Assembly (NCBI GenBank): GCA_002698425.1
Contig: NZXU01000078.1
Span: 1 to 30,236, forward strand
Source of the DNA: Ahrensia sp.
GTDB lineage: Bacteria; Pseudomonadota; Alphaproteobacteria; Rhizobiales; Rhizobiaceae
Direction of reading: 5' to 3'
Length of the DNA: 30,236 nucleotides
Shown here: one piece after another, positions 1 to 7,440 of the stretch
Position numbering within the stretch: the stretch's first letter is position 1
How the letters are laid out: every line of letters begins with the position of its first letter
The notes under the pieces: model-generated
Told to the model about the DNA's origin: nothing
What the model saw: only the letters and a program-made list of their open reading frames with translations
Databases searched by the model: none
Translations under genes and position numbers: made by a program

Positions 1-174
1 CGCCGCCTCGCCCGCTGGAAGGCGCGGCGCGCCGCCGGCCGGGTGAAACGATTGTCTCCGATGCGCCCCGGCTACCCGCCCGGCCGCCGCAAGCGCCACA
101 CCCACGAGATCGACGAGATCCTCAAGGACCTCCATTCCTGGGCGCAGTATTCGGAAGAGACGAACACGTCGTGA
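1..174 (+). CDS. C-terminal end of an unknown protein (5' end outside window)
   Basis: An open frame runs from the first base to a TGA at 172-174 and gives 57 residues without a start. The fragment is rich in Arg, Lys and Pro at first (a segment reading MRPGYPPGRRKRHTHEIDE) and ends in a short helix-like stretch containing Ile-Leu-Lys-Asp-Leu-His. Codon use resembles the neighbouring genes, with G or C mostly in third positions. I do not recognise the family. It could be a small basic protein with a DNA- or RNA-contacting tail, but that is only a guess from its charge. No terminator follows directly on the plus strand. Confidence 0.55.
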   Translation, partial: RRLARWKARRAAGRVKRLSPMRPGYPPGRRKRHTHEIDEILKDLHSWAQYSEETNTS

Positions 175-253
175 CCGGGGCTCCCGCCAGCGACGCGTGC
201 AACAAGGAGCTTAAAGGCGGGGCGGAAGACTCGCAGAGCTGAACATGCGCGCG

Positions 254-279
254 TCCTCGCCCCGCTTGCGGGGAGAGGA
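254..279. repeat. Imperfect inverted repeat, possible remnant of a rhizobial intergenic repeat
   Basis: CCCCGC and GCGGGG face each other across TT, flanked by TCCTC on the left and GAGGA on the right with one mismatched base in each arm. Palindromes of the type CTC-CCCGC-TTGCGGG-GAG are common between genes in alphaproteobacterial genomes. It lies in the 170-base gap between the first two genes, which otherwise holds only the terminator at 291-324. It has no T-tract of its own. Only one copy is seen in the window. Confidence 0.35.
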
Positions 280-290
280 AAGGCGCAGGC

Positions 291-324
291 GCAAACAAAA
301 ACGCCCGCGGCATGCCGCGGGCGT
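291..324 (-). terminator. Rho-independent terminator of the secreted-protein gene
   Basis: A perfect 10-bp stem (ACGCCCGCGG / CCGCGGGCGT, 301-310 and 315-324) with a CATG loop is followed on the minus strand by TTTTTGTTTG. It lies 21 bases beyond the stop codon of the gene at 345-812, so it most likely ends that transcript. Confidence 0.85.
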
Positions 325-344
325 TCGAGGCGTGGTCCGGCCGA

Positions 345-812
345 TCAGTTGAGCAGCCGGTCCGCTTCCTCTTGGAGCCGGTTTTCGATGTCGGCATCGA
401 TCATGATGTCTTCCATCTTCTGCTGGTCGCCCAGGATGTCGTTGACGCGCTGGTCGACGCTGCGTTCGAGCGGCGTGGTGGACGCGGTCTGTTCGTCGTC
501 CTGCTCGTCCGTCCGGTCGGCGTCGTCCTTCGCGGCCGTGTCGGTCTTGTTCAGATCAGGGGAATCCGGGTCGGTCTGGTCCGGCTGCACCGCGGTATCG
601 CTCTGTATTTCCATCGCGCCGCCATGGATGACCGACATCCGGTCGCCGGCCGGCGCCATGATGACCCTCGGCATCGTCGCGGCGTCGAAATTGATATAGA
701 CCACCGACGGAAAGGCCGGATCCTCGTCGATCGTGTAGTCGGCCGCGGCCGGCGCCGCGAAAAGGAGGGCCGCCGCGCTGACCGCGGAAGCGAAAGCTGC
801 GAATTTCGTCAT
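345..812 (-). CDS. Small secreted hypothetical protein, acidic
   Basis: The 155-residue product starts with a clear Sec signal peptide: MTKF, a hydrophobic Ala/Leu-rich core, and a likely cleavage site after the Ala-Ala-Ala near residue 24. The mature part is acidic and low in complexity. Residues of about 75-110 are rich in Asp, Thr and Gln, which suggests a disordered linker, and the last 40 residues look helical and charged. There is no Cys and no lipobox, so it should be free in the periplasm or exported. I recognise no domain. It is transcribed alone, away from the tsaC gene, and ends at a strong hairpin terminator. The ATG follows GGGGAA at a usable distance. Reality as a gene is likely from the signal peptide, codon use and terminator; function is unknown. 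Confidence 0.7.
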   Translation of the reverse strand: MTKFAAFASAVSAAALLFAAPAAADYTIDEDPAFPSVVYINFDAATMPRVIMAPAGDRMSVIHGGAMEIQSDTAVQPDQTDPDSPDLNKTDTAAKDDADRTDEQDDEQTASTTPLERSVDQRVNDILGDQQKMEDIMIDADIENRLQEEADRLLN

Positions 813-961
813 GGGTTCGTTCCCCGTGTTCTCATCACCCGGGCCAACGCTAGCAGGCGCGCCTTGAAACGGCGTTTTGGATTTCGCTCAAATTTTAACG
901 GTGCGTCCTGGTCGCCCGATCCCCGTTGCGCAAGGCCCGGCCGGCGTGTAGCTCTCCGCCC

Positions 962-1969
962 ATGGAGATAAAGACGACAGCGCCCGGCAGCCGGATCGTT
1001 CCGGCCGGTGACGCCGCCCTTTCGGCGGCAAGGCAAGCGCTTGCCGCGGGCGAAATCGTCGCGATCCCGACCGAGACGGTCTACGGGCTCGCCGCGGACG
1101 CCACCAATGGCGAGGCCGTGGCGCGGATTTTCGCCGCCAAGCAGCGCCCCTCCTTCAATCCGCTGATCTGCCATGTCACCGGCGTCGACATGGCGGAGAC
1201 CTTCGCGACCTTCGATCCGCTGTCGCGCAGACTGGCGGAGGCCTTCTGGCCCGGCGCGCTGACGCTGGTCCTGCCGCTGAAACCGGGGCACGCCATTCAT
1301 CCGCTGGTCACCGCCGGCCTCGATACGGTCGCGGTGCGCGCGCCGAAGGGCTTCGGCGCGGAGCTGATCGCGGCGCTCGGCCGACCGCTTGCCGCGCCGT
1401 CCGCCAACCGCTCGGGAAAGATCAGCGCGACCTCGGCGCAGGCCGTCGCCTACAGTCTCGGCGATGCCGCGCCGCTCGTGATCGATGGCGGGCCGACGCC
1501 GGTCGGGGTGGAATCCACCATCGTCAAGGTCGAGGACGGCGCGGTCTTCCTGCTTCGTCCCGGCGGCGTCGCCGCCGAGGACATCGAGGCGGTCACGGGC
1601 CTGCCCCTGCACCGGACGCAAGCCAATGCGGCGATCCAGGCGCCCGGCATGCTGGCCTCGCATTACGCGCCGTCCGCGCGCATGCGGCTGAATGCCGGCC
1701 ATGTCGAGCCCGGCGAGGCGCTGCTCGGCTTCGGCCCCGCGCGCATCGCCGGCGCCGAAAACGCCAAATCCGCCCTTGTGTTGTCCGATAGCGGCGATCT
1801 TGTCGAGGCCGCCGCGAAGCTGTTCGATTACATGGGACGGCTGGACGCGGCCGGCGCGGATTGCATCGCGGTGGAGCCGATCCCCCCGACCGGGCTCGGC
1901 GAGGCGATCAATGACCGGCTGGCGCGCGCCGCCGCGCCAAGGACAATCGAATCCGGAGAGGATGCATGA
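962..1969 (+). CDS. tsaC: L-threonylcarbamoyladenylate synthase (Sua5/YrdC/TsaC family)
   Basis: The enzyme makes threonylcarbamoyl-AMP from threonine, bicarbonate and ATP for the t6A modification at position 37 of ANN-decoding tRNAs, in the cytoplasm. The N-terminal two thirds is a YrdC domain with IPTETVYGLA, a KQRPSFNPL substrate loop, PSANRSGKIS and GGPTPVGVESTIV. The C-terminal part contains APGMLASHYAP, typical of the extra Sua5 domain, so this is the long form (335 residues) rather than the short TsaC. I chose the ATG at 962 (MEIKTTAPG); a GTG- or ATG-initiated extension upstream adds only 12 poorly supported residues. It shares ATGA with the next gene, which implies translational coupling to the dehydrogenase. 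Confidence 0.93.
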   Translation: MEIKTTAPGSRIVPAGDAALSAARQALAAGEIVAIPTETVYGLAADATNGEAVARIFAAKQRPSFNPLICHVTGVDMAETFATFDPLSRRLAEAFWPGALTLVLPLKPGHAIHPLVTAGLDTVAVRAPKGFGAELIAALGRPLAAPSANRSGKISATSAQAVAYSLGDAAPLVIDGGPTPVGVESTIVKVEDGAVFLLRPGGVAAEDIEAVTGLPLHRTQANAAIQAPGMLASHYAPSARMRLNAGHVEPGEALLGFGPARIAGAENAKSALVLSDSGDLVEAAAKLFDYMGRLDAAGADCIAVEPIPPTGLGEAINDRLARAAAPRTIESGEDA

Positions 1970-3375
1970 GCAAGGATGTCGTCGCGCAGTTCGCGGAGAT
2001 CGTCGGCGAGGCCAATGTGCTGACCGCCGAGGCCGACACCGCGCCCTATCTGAAGGAATGGCGCGGCCGGTGGACCGGCAAGACCGCCGCCGTCCTGCGC
2101 CCCGGCTCCACCGCGGAAGTCTCCGCCATCCTAAAGCTTGCCTCGAAGACGAAGACCGCGATCGTCCCGCAGGGCGGCAATACCGGGCTCGTCGGCGGGC
2201 AGATCCCGGACATGAGCGGCACACAGGTCATCCTGTCGACCGCGCGGCTGAACCGCATCCGCGACATCGATCCCGCCGGCAACACGATCACCGTGGAGGC
2301 CGGCGTCGTCCTGCAGGCCGTGCAGGAAGCCGCCGAGGAACACGGCCGGCTGTTCCCGCTATCGCTCGGTTCGCAGGGCTCCTGCCAGATCGGCGGCAAT
2401 CTCTCCACCAATGCCGGCGGCACCGGCGCGCTGGCCCATGGCGTCGCGCGCGATCTGTGCATCGGCCTCGAGGTCGTCCTGCCGACCGGCGAAGTGCTCG
2501 AAAGCCTCAACAGGCTGAAAAAGGACAATACCGGCTACGATCTGCGCAACCTCTTCATCGGCGCGGAGGGCACGCTCGGGGTCATCACCGCCGCCGTCCT
2601 GAAACTGTTTCCCAAACCGGCGGGCCGCGCCACGGCCTTTCTCGCGGTCCCCTCGCCCACCGAAGCGCTGGGCCTGTTGGACCGGGCCCGCAACGCCGCC
2701 GGCACGGGCCTGACCGCCTTCGAACTGATGGCGCGCATCGGCGTCGAGTTCACCGCGCGCCACGTGCCTGACGTGCGCGATCCGCTCGAGCATCATTATC
2801 CCTGGTACGTGTTGATGGAAGTCTCGTCCGGCCAGTCGGAGGACGATGCGCGCGCCACGCTGGAGGCGGTGCTCGAGCACGGCATGGAGCACGGGCTGGT
2901 CACCGACGGGGCGCTCGCCGAGAGCTTTCAGCAGCGCGCCGATTTCTGGCGGCTGCGCGAGGGCATGTCGGAAAGCCAGATCCCCGAGGGCGGTTCGATC
3001 AAGCACGACATCTCCGTGCCGGTCGACAGCGTGCCCGCCTTCCTCGCCAAGGCCGACAAGGCCGTTCTCGCCATCGAGCCCGGCTCGCGCATCTGCGCCT
3101 TCGGCCATCTCGGTGACGGCAATATCCATTACAACATCTCCCAGCCGGTCGGTGCCGACAAGGCGGTCTTCCTTGCGCTGACCGAGGTGATCACCCCGGC
3201 CGTCCACGCGATCGTGCGCGAGTTCGGCGGCTCGATCTCCGCCGAACACGGTATCGGCCAGATGAAGCGCGACGAGCTTGCCGAGGTGAAACCGCCGGTC
3301 GCGCTCGACCTGATGCGGCGCATCAAGAAAGACCTCGATCCCAAGGGCATCATGAATCCCGGCAAGGTCATCTGA
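1966..3375 (+). CDS. FAD-binding D-2-hydroxyacid dehydrogenase (D-2-hydroxyglutarate / D-lactate dehydrogenase type)
   Basis: This flavoprotein of 469 residues belongs to the PCMH-type FAD family with a C-terminal FAD-oxidase domain (GlcD, Dld2/D2HGDH). The FAD pyrophosphate loop PQGGNTGLVGG is at 68-78. GSQGSCQIGGNLSTNAGG follows at about 135-152. Near the C-terminus, FGHLGDGNIHYN and SAEHGIGQMKRDEL carry the His and Glu residues that bind metal and substrate in D-2-hydroxyglutarate dehydrogenases. The ATG overlaps the tsaC stop by four bases (ATGA). Substrate is not decided by sequence alone; D-2-hydroxyglutarate, D-lactate or a related acid are candidates. Electrons probably pass to an electron-transfer flavoprotein or quinone. 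There is no signal peptide. Confidence 0.9.
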   Translation: MSKDVVAQFAEIVGEANVLTAEADTAPYLKEWRGRWTGKTAAVLRPGSTAEVSAILKLASKTKTAIVPQGGNTGLVGGQIPDMSGTQVILSTARLNRIRDIDPAGNTITVEAGVVLQAVQEAAEEHGRLFPLSLGSQGSCQIGGNLSTNAGGTGALAHGVARDLCIGLEVVLPTGEVLESLNRLKKDNTGYDLRNLFIGAEGTLGVITAAVLKLFPKPAGRATAFLAVPSPTEALGLLDRARNAAGTGLTAFELMARIGVEFTARHVPDVRDPLEHHYPWYVLMEVSSGQSEDDARATLEAVLEHGMEHGLVTDGALAESFQQRADFWRLREGMSESQIPEGGSIKHDISVPVDSVPAFLAKADKAVLAIEPGSRICAFGHLGDGNIHYNISQPVGADKAVFLALTEVITPAVHAIVREFGGSISAEHGIGQMKRDELAEVKPPVALDLMRRIKKDLDPKGIMNPGKVI

Positions 3376-3540
3376 GGCGGCCGCCCACCTGTCCTGATAC
3401 GGGACTTCAACCGTATTCGAAGCTGCTTGATTGCACTTTGCTAACCATTTCAAAGATCAGGATTTTTTAACGCTGTTTCTTAGGCGCAAGTCAGGGCACA
3501 TCTCCTAGGGTGACATCCAAGCCGGTCGCCAGAACAAAAC

Positions 3541-4185
3541 ATGAGGCCGGCTAACAGGGACGAGAGGCGTAGAGGCGAAAAGCCCGCAACTCTCAGGGAT
3601 GAACAGGCGAGGCGTCCACGAATGACTTCTGGAGCACAACCGGTCTGGGCGGGGCATGAATTCCGCCTCGATCCGGCTCAACTTCCGCAGAAACTGGTCT
3701 ATGCGACCCGCAGCGAAACCGGCGACGTCCAGATCACCGTCGATCAGAACGGCTGCGTCCTGAAGCGCAAGCTGGATATCTCCAGCCTGCCGCTCAACAT
3801 CGCTCTGCCGGTCAATGTCTTCGACGGCGTCGCCGCGCGGGCCATGTATACCGGCCCGGAGAGCGTCCTGGTGACGCTGGAACTCCTGCACCACGATCCG
3901 GACCTTTGCGTGCCGCTTTTCGTCGGCAGCGATCTCGAAGGCATAGCGCGCGACTGGCAGGTCTGGTCGGACCTGCTCGGCCTGCCGATGCTGATCATCG
4001 ACGAGGACGGCGTTGCCCGCACGCTCGACGAGAGCGCCCGCCATGTCATCAAGGACAAGAGCCATCCGCGCCGCCAGCACGCGATGTTCGCCGACAGGCG
4101 GCCGCGCTTCCTGGCGCGCCGCCGCATGGGCACGCTCGGCTGCCGCATGGTTCTCGACGGCGTCGAGATCATCGCGCGGGATTGA
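3541..4185 (+). CDS. DUF6101 family protein
   Basis: The 214-residue product contains the pattern PVWAGHEFRLDP near residue 35, followed by a region of beta-strand-like segments (QITVDQNGCVLKRKL, LPLNIALPVNVFDGVAARAM) and a basic C-terminus. This matches, from memory, the DUF6101 family found in Hyphomicrobiales; no function is known. The start is uncertain. ATG 3541 gives a 27-residue Arg-rich leader, while ATG 3622 (MTSGAQPVWAG) would begin right at the conserved part. Neither has a strong ribosome binding site. It is convergent with ubiA, the stop codons being only three bases apart. Confidence 0.8.
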   Translation: MRPANRDERRRGEKPATLRDEQARRPRMTSGAQPVWAGHEFRLDPAQLPQKLVYATRSETGDVQITVDQNGCVLKRKLDISSLPLNIALPVNVFDGVAARAMYTGPESVLVTLELLHHDPDLCVPLFVGSDLEGIARDWQVWSDLLGLPMLIIDEDGVARTLDESARHVIKDKSHPRRQHAMFADRRPRFLARRRMGTLGCRMVLDGVEIIARD

Positions 4186-4188
4186 GAA

Positions 4189-5157
4189 TCAGGCGGTCAG
4201 CGCTCCGGCCAGAAGGCCGGCGAAGACCAGCCAGCCGACCACCGTATTGGATTTGAACAGCGCCAGGCACTGGTCCGCGTCGTCGATATCGAGGATGCGG
4301 ATCTGGTTGCCCATGTGCAGCGCCGCGGCAATCAGCCCGGCATAGGCGAGCGGCGGCATGCCAGCCACCGCATAGGCCGCCGCAAACAGCACCAGGCAAC
4401 CCGAATAGAGCCCGATCAGCCAGCCCTTGGTGTTCTCGCCGAGGAGCCGCGCCGTCGAGCGCACGCCGACCAGCGCGTCGTCCTCCTTGTCCTGATGGGC
4501 ATAGATCGTGTCGTAGCCAATGGTCCAGAGGATCGAGCCGGCATAGAGCAGCGCCGGCGCGAGGCCGACTTCGCCGAAAATCGCCGCCCAGCCCATCCAT
4601 GCGCCCCAGGAAAAGGCAAGGCCCAGAGTCAGTTGCGGCCAGTCGGTGATACGCTTCATGAAGGGGTAGATGGCGACGACGGCAAGCGACAGGATGCCGA
4701 AACCTATGGCGAAGAGGTTGAACTGGATCAGCACAAGGAAGCCGACCAGCGCCTGCCCGAGCAGGAACAGCCATGCCTGGCGGCGGGTGACCTGTCCGGA
4801 CGGAAGCGGGCGCGAGCGGGTGCGCGCCACCTGTTCGTCGATCTTCTGGTCGACGAGATCGTTATAGGTGCAGCCCGCGCCGCGCATGGCGACGGCCCCG
4901 ATCAGGAACAGGACGAGGTGCCATGGGTTCGGGAACGGCGCGAAGGCGAGGCCCGGCGCATCCGCGCCGGCGACGCCGGCCATCGCGGCCGACCACCAGC
5001 ACGGCCACAACAGCAGCCACCAGCCGATCGGCCGGTCCCAGCGGGCGAGCTGCGCATAGGGCCATTGCCGGCGCGGCAGCGCGCGATAGACCCAATGGCC
5101 CGACGGCGCATCGGCGACCCGGCCCTGATTGTCGCGTGACTGGATGGTGTCCTGCAT
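4189..5157 (-). CDS. ubiA: 4-hydroxybenzoate polyprenyltransferase
   Basis: This integral inner-membrane enzyme attaches the polyprenyl tail to 4-hydroxybenzoate in ubiquinone synthesis. The first Asp-rich motif NDLVDQKID lies at 99-107, followed by the conserved RSRPLPSG; the second, DTIYAHQDKEDD, lies at about 217-228. Both coordinate Mg-diphosphate in the UbiA family. The remainder is a series of hydrophobic helices. I chose ATG 5157 (MQDTIQSRDN, 322 residues); the frame stays open upstream for 39 more codons, but these are Cys/Arg-rich and unlike the family. It is divergent from purD, and the polyprenyl diphosphate synthase at 13180 probably supplies its substrate. Confidence 0.94.
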   Translation of the reverse strand: MQDTIQSRDNQGRVADAPSGHWVYRALPRRQWPYAQLARWDRPIGWWLLLWPCWWSAAMAGVAGADAPGLAFAPFPNPWHLVLFLIGAVAMRGAGCTYNDLVDQKIDEQVARTRSRPLPSGQVTRRQAWLFLLGQALVGFLVLIQFNLFAIGFGILSLAVVAIYPFMKRITDWPQLTLGLAFSWGAWMGWAAIFGEVGLAPALLYAGSILWTIGYDTIYAHQDKEDDALVGVRSTARLLGENTKGWLIGLYSGCLVLFAAAYAVAGMPPLAYAGLIAAALHMGNQIRILDIDDADQCLALFKSNTVVGWLVFAGLLAGALTA

Positions 5158-5185
5158 GGGGCAGAGGTGACAAGCCTGCGGACAA

Positions 5186-5216
5186 AGGTCAAGGCCGCAT
5201 ATCGCCGCCTTGACCT
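5186..5216. promoter_or_regulatory. 31-bp inverted repeat between ubiA and purD
   Basis: AGGTCAAGGC (5186-5195) and its exact reverse complement GCCTTGACCT (5207-5216) are separated by 11 bases, giving a centre-to-centre distance of 21 bp, two helical turns. It lies 28 bases upstream of the ubiA start and 108 bases upstream of purD. It could be an operator for a dimeric regulator or a hairpin in the ubiA leader; there is no T-tract for a terminator. Confidence 0.5.
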
Positions 5217-5324
5217 CTTCCCGCCCGCACCGTACCGCATCGCGGACTATTTCTCTTTCGTCGCGTTTCCGCACGGTGAACCGGCTTCCACGTCACCCGG
5301 AAACGCTCTGGCACGGAGCGGGCC

Positions 5325-6605
5325 ATGAATGTTTTGCTGATCGGATCGGGCGGACGCGAACACGCGCTCGCCGACAAGCTCTCCCTCTCCCCGGTCTTGC
5401 AAACGCTTTATTGCGCGCCGGGCAATCCGGGCATCGCCGAGGTGGCGGAATGCGTCGTTCTCGACGTGACCGATCACAAGGCCGTGGTCGATTTCTGCCG
5501 GGTGAACGGCATTGGCCTCGTCGTCGTCGGCCCCGAGGCGCCGCTGGTCGACGGGTTGGCGGATTCGCTGAAAGACGCTTCCATCCCGGTTTTCGGGCCG
5601 AGCGCCGCCGCCGCGCAGCTGGAGGGCTCGAAGGGCTTCACCAAGGAACTGTGCGACCGGATGGGGATCCCCACCGCTGCCTATGCGAAATTCAACAACG
5701 CGCCGAAGGCGAAGACCTACATCCGCCAGCAGGGCGCGCCGATCGTCATCAAGGCGGACGGGCTCGCCGCCGGCAAGGGCGTCACCGTGGCGATGACGCT
5801 CGAAGAAGCCTTCGCGGCGGTCGAGGATTGCTTCGAGGGCGCTTTCGGCGAGGCGGGCGCAGAAGTGGTGATCGAGGAATTCCTCACCGGCGAGGAATCC
5901 TCGTTCTTCTGTATCTGCGACGGCAAGACCGCCCTGCCCCTGACCACCGCGCAGGACCACAAGCGCGTCGGCGAAGGCGACACCGGCCCGAACACCGGCG
6001 GCATGGGCGCTTACTCGCCGGCCTCGATCATGACCGAGGCGCTGATCGCCGAGACGATGGAAACGATCATCGAACCGACGATGAAGGGCATGGCGGAACA
6101 GGGCATGCCCTTTACCGGTGTGCTCTATGCCGGCCTGATGCTCACGGCCGACGGACCGAAACTGATCGAATACAATGTCCGCTTCGGCGATCCGGAATGC
6201 CAGGTGATCATGCCGCGGCTGAAGGAGGACCTGCTCCTGCTGATGAAAGGCGCGGCCGATGGCGTGCTGTCCTCGATGGGCGCGCGCTGGCGCGACGCGG
6301 CGGCGGCCACCGTGGTCATGTGCGCGCCGGGCTACCCGGCCTCGGCCGAAAAAGGCTCGGTGATCAAATTGCCGAAGCCGGTCGATCTGCCGGAGGGCGT
6401 GACGATCTACCATGCCGGCACGGCTCGGAAAGGCGAGGATCTGGTCGCCAATGGCGGTCGGGTCCTCAATGTCACCGCCATGGGCAAGACCGTGACCGAG
6501 GCGCTCGAGACCGCCTATCGGGCCGTGGACATGATCGACTGGCCGGAAGGCTTCTGCCGCAGCGACATCGGCTGGCGCGAGATCGAGCGGGAGGCCGGCC
6601 GCTAG
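5325..6605 (+). CDS. purD: Phosphoribosylamine-glycine ligase (GAR synthetase)
   Basis: PurD joins glycine to 5-phosphoribosylamine using ATP, the second step of de novo purine synthesis, in the cytoplasm. The 426-residue sequence starts with the typical [16 protein letters not shown]. It continues with [15 protein letters not shown] and [13 protein letters not shown], then the ATP-grasp region with [29 protein letters not shown] and [22 protein letters not shown]. The C-terminal part holds [11 protein letters not shown], whose Glu binds Mg. Length is standard for the family and all expected motifs are present. It is a single gene, divergent from ubiA and convergent with the small membrane peptide at 6615, with only nine bases between the stop codons. 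Confidence 0.97.
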   Translation: MNVLLIGSGGREHALADKLSLSPVLQTLYCAPGNPGIAEVAECVVLDVTDHKAVVDFCRVNGIGLVVVGPEAPLVDGLADSLKDASIPVFGPSAAAAQLEGSKGFTKELCDRMGIPTAAYAKFNNAPKAKTYIRQQGAPIVIKADGLAAGKGVTVAMTLEEAFAAVEDCFEGAFGEAGAEVVIEEFLTGEESSFFCICDGKTALPLTTAQDHKRVGEGDTGPNTGGMGAYSPASIMTEALIAETMETIIEPTMKGMAEQGMPFTGVLYAGLMLTADGPKLIEYNVRFGDPECQVIMPRLKEDLLLLMKGAADGVLSSMGARWRDAAAATVVMCAPGYPASAEKGSVIKLPKPVDLPEGVTIYHAGTARKGEDLVANGGRVLNVTAMGKTVTEALETAYRAVDMIDWPEGFCRSDIGWREIEREAGR

Positions 6606-6614
6606 GGGGCTCGG

Positions 6615-6788
6615 TTAGAGCCGCAGGTCCACGATCGGCTCAGGCGACAGCCAGACCTTGAGCGTTATGGCCGCGAGCGGCAGCAGGGCGAGTAACAGAA
6701 CGACGAGGCTGGCGATGGCAGCGAGCCGCGCGATACGGCCCGCTCCCGTCTCAGCCTTGGTGTCGATCGGAACCGCGCGCTCCGTCAA
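6615..6788 (-). CDS. Small single-helix membrane protein coupled to the DUF1127 gene
   Basis: The frame opens with a TTG that overlaps the DUF1127 stop as TTGA, the classic arrangement for coupled translation. It gives 57 residues: an N-terminal segment of about 20 residues with balanced charge (TERAVPIDTKAETGAG), one strongly hydrophobic helix at about 21-45, and a short tail ending DLRL. A GTG four codons upstream is an alternative start. A longer frame reading back to 6938 overlaps the whole DUF1127 gene and is probably a shadow. I do not recognise the family. It is likely inserted in the inner membrane. Confidence 0.55.
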   Translation of the reverse strand: MTERAVPIDTKAETGAGRIARLAAIASLVVLLLALLPLAAITLKVWLSPEPIVDLRL

Positions 6789-6967
6789 AACAACGACCAC
6801 CTTTTGACCCGGCCGATCTGGTCGCGGGTGACGCCGATATCGTCCAGCAGTGCGTCCGGCATGTCCCGGAGTTTCCTGTAGTCGCGCTGACGGCGGCGGT
6901 AATCGGAGACGCCGCGCACGACGTCCCGGAACGGCCATCCGGCCGCGGTTGTGTTCTTCGGGTACAT
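6785..6967 (-). CDS. DUF1127 (YjiS-like) small basic protein
   Basis: The 60 residues carry the DUF1127 pattern: RRRQRDYRKLRDMPDALLDDIGVTRDQI, that is, Arg-rich helix, then a Leu-x-x-Met-x-Asp...Leu-Asp-Asp-Ile-Gly-Val-Thr-Arg core. Members are abundant in alphaproteobacteria, and some have been linked to RNA binding and to phosphate or carbon metabolism; the role of this copy is unknown. Several purine-rich stretches (GGGAAAGGAACAAGGA) precede the ATG. It lies 32 bases downstream of the STAS gene on the same strand and is coupled to a membrane peptide. Confidence 0.85.
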   Translation of the reverse strand: MYPKNTTAAGWPFRDVVRGVSDYRRRQRDYRKLRDMPDALLDDIGVTRDQIGRVKRWSLF

Positions 6968-6999
6968 TTCCTTGTTCCTTTCCCGTTCGTGATTTTTCT

Positions 7000-7374
7000 T
7001 TATGCGGCGCGGGCGCGCGGCATGACGCCGTTCGCCTCGGCGAACAGCGCCAGCATGGACGCCTCGACCGTCGGATCGATCTTCAGCAGATGGTAGAAGC
7101 CAAGGCTGCGCAGCCTTGCGGCGCCCGGCCGGTCGACGCCGCAGATGCGCATGTCGCCGCGGCCGTTTCTGAGAAGCTTCGCCGCGACGATCAGGCCGCG
7201 CACTCCCGCATGCGTCAGGAAGGCGACGCCCGAGAGGTCGACGATCAGTTTCTTCCAGCCGTCGCCGACCGCTTCCATCAGCGCATCGAAGAGCGCGCCG
7301 CCGGAATTGCTGTCGAGGATTCCGGAAATTTCGACGATCAGGAATTCGTCGACTGCGTGTTTCGTGATTTTCAT
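7000..7374 (-). CDS. STAS-domain protein (anti-sigma-factor-antagonist-like)
   Basis: The 124 residues match a STAS fold: MKITKHAVDEFLIVEISGILDS at the start and the signature LIVDLSGVAFLTHAGVRGL at about 43-61. In SpoIIAA-type antagonists the loop reads Asp-Ser-Ser-Gly or similar and a Ser is phosphorylated by a cognate kinase. Here the same place reads Thr-His-Ala-Gly (54-57), so the usual phosphorylated Ser is absent. It may act as a non-phosphorylatable scaffold or constitutively active partner, or bind a ligand. No anti-sigma kinase is in the window. It follows the P450 gene by 66 bases on the same strand and may share its transcript. Confidence 0.85.
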   Translation of the reverse strand: MKITKHAVDEFLIVEISGILDSNSGGALFDALMEAVGDGWKKLIVDLSGVAFLTHAGVRGLIVAAKLLRNGRGDMRICGVDRPGAARLRSLGFYHLLKIDPTVEASMLALFAEANGVMPRARAA

Positions 7375-7440
7375 GGTTTTCCCGTCATGATGGTGAGGCG
7401 AGCGAGCGGCTTGGCCGCTTTCTTCCCGCCGGGTTCGAGT

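Noticed and set aside
3397..3416. ATACGG-N8-CCGTAT hairpin behind the dehydrogenase as a terminator
   Set aside because: Only six base pairs and no T-tract follows.
2359..3453. Long minus-strand frame of 364 codons opposite the FAD dehydrogenase
   Set aside because: It lies antisense to a gene with clear family motifs, has Arg/Asp/Gly-heavy composition typical of shadow frames in GC-rich DNA, and shows no domain.
3430..3490. Possible CtrA sites (TAACCAT, TTAACG) upstream of the DUF6101 gene
   Set aside because: Half-sites are not spaced as TTAA-N7-TTAA, and AT-rich upstream DNA gives such matches by chance.
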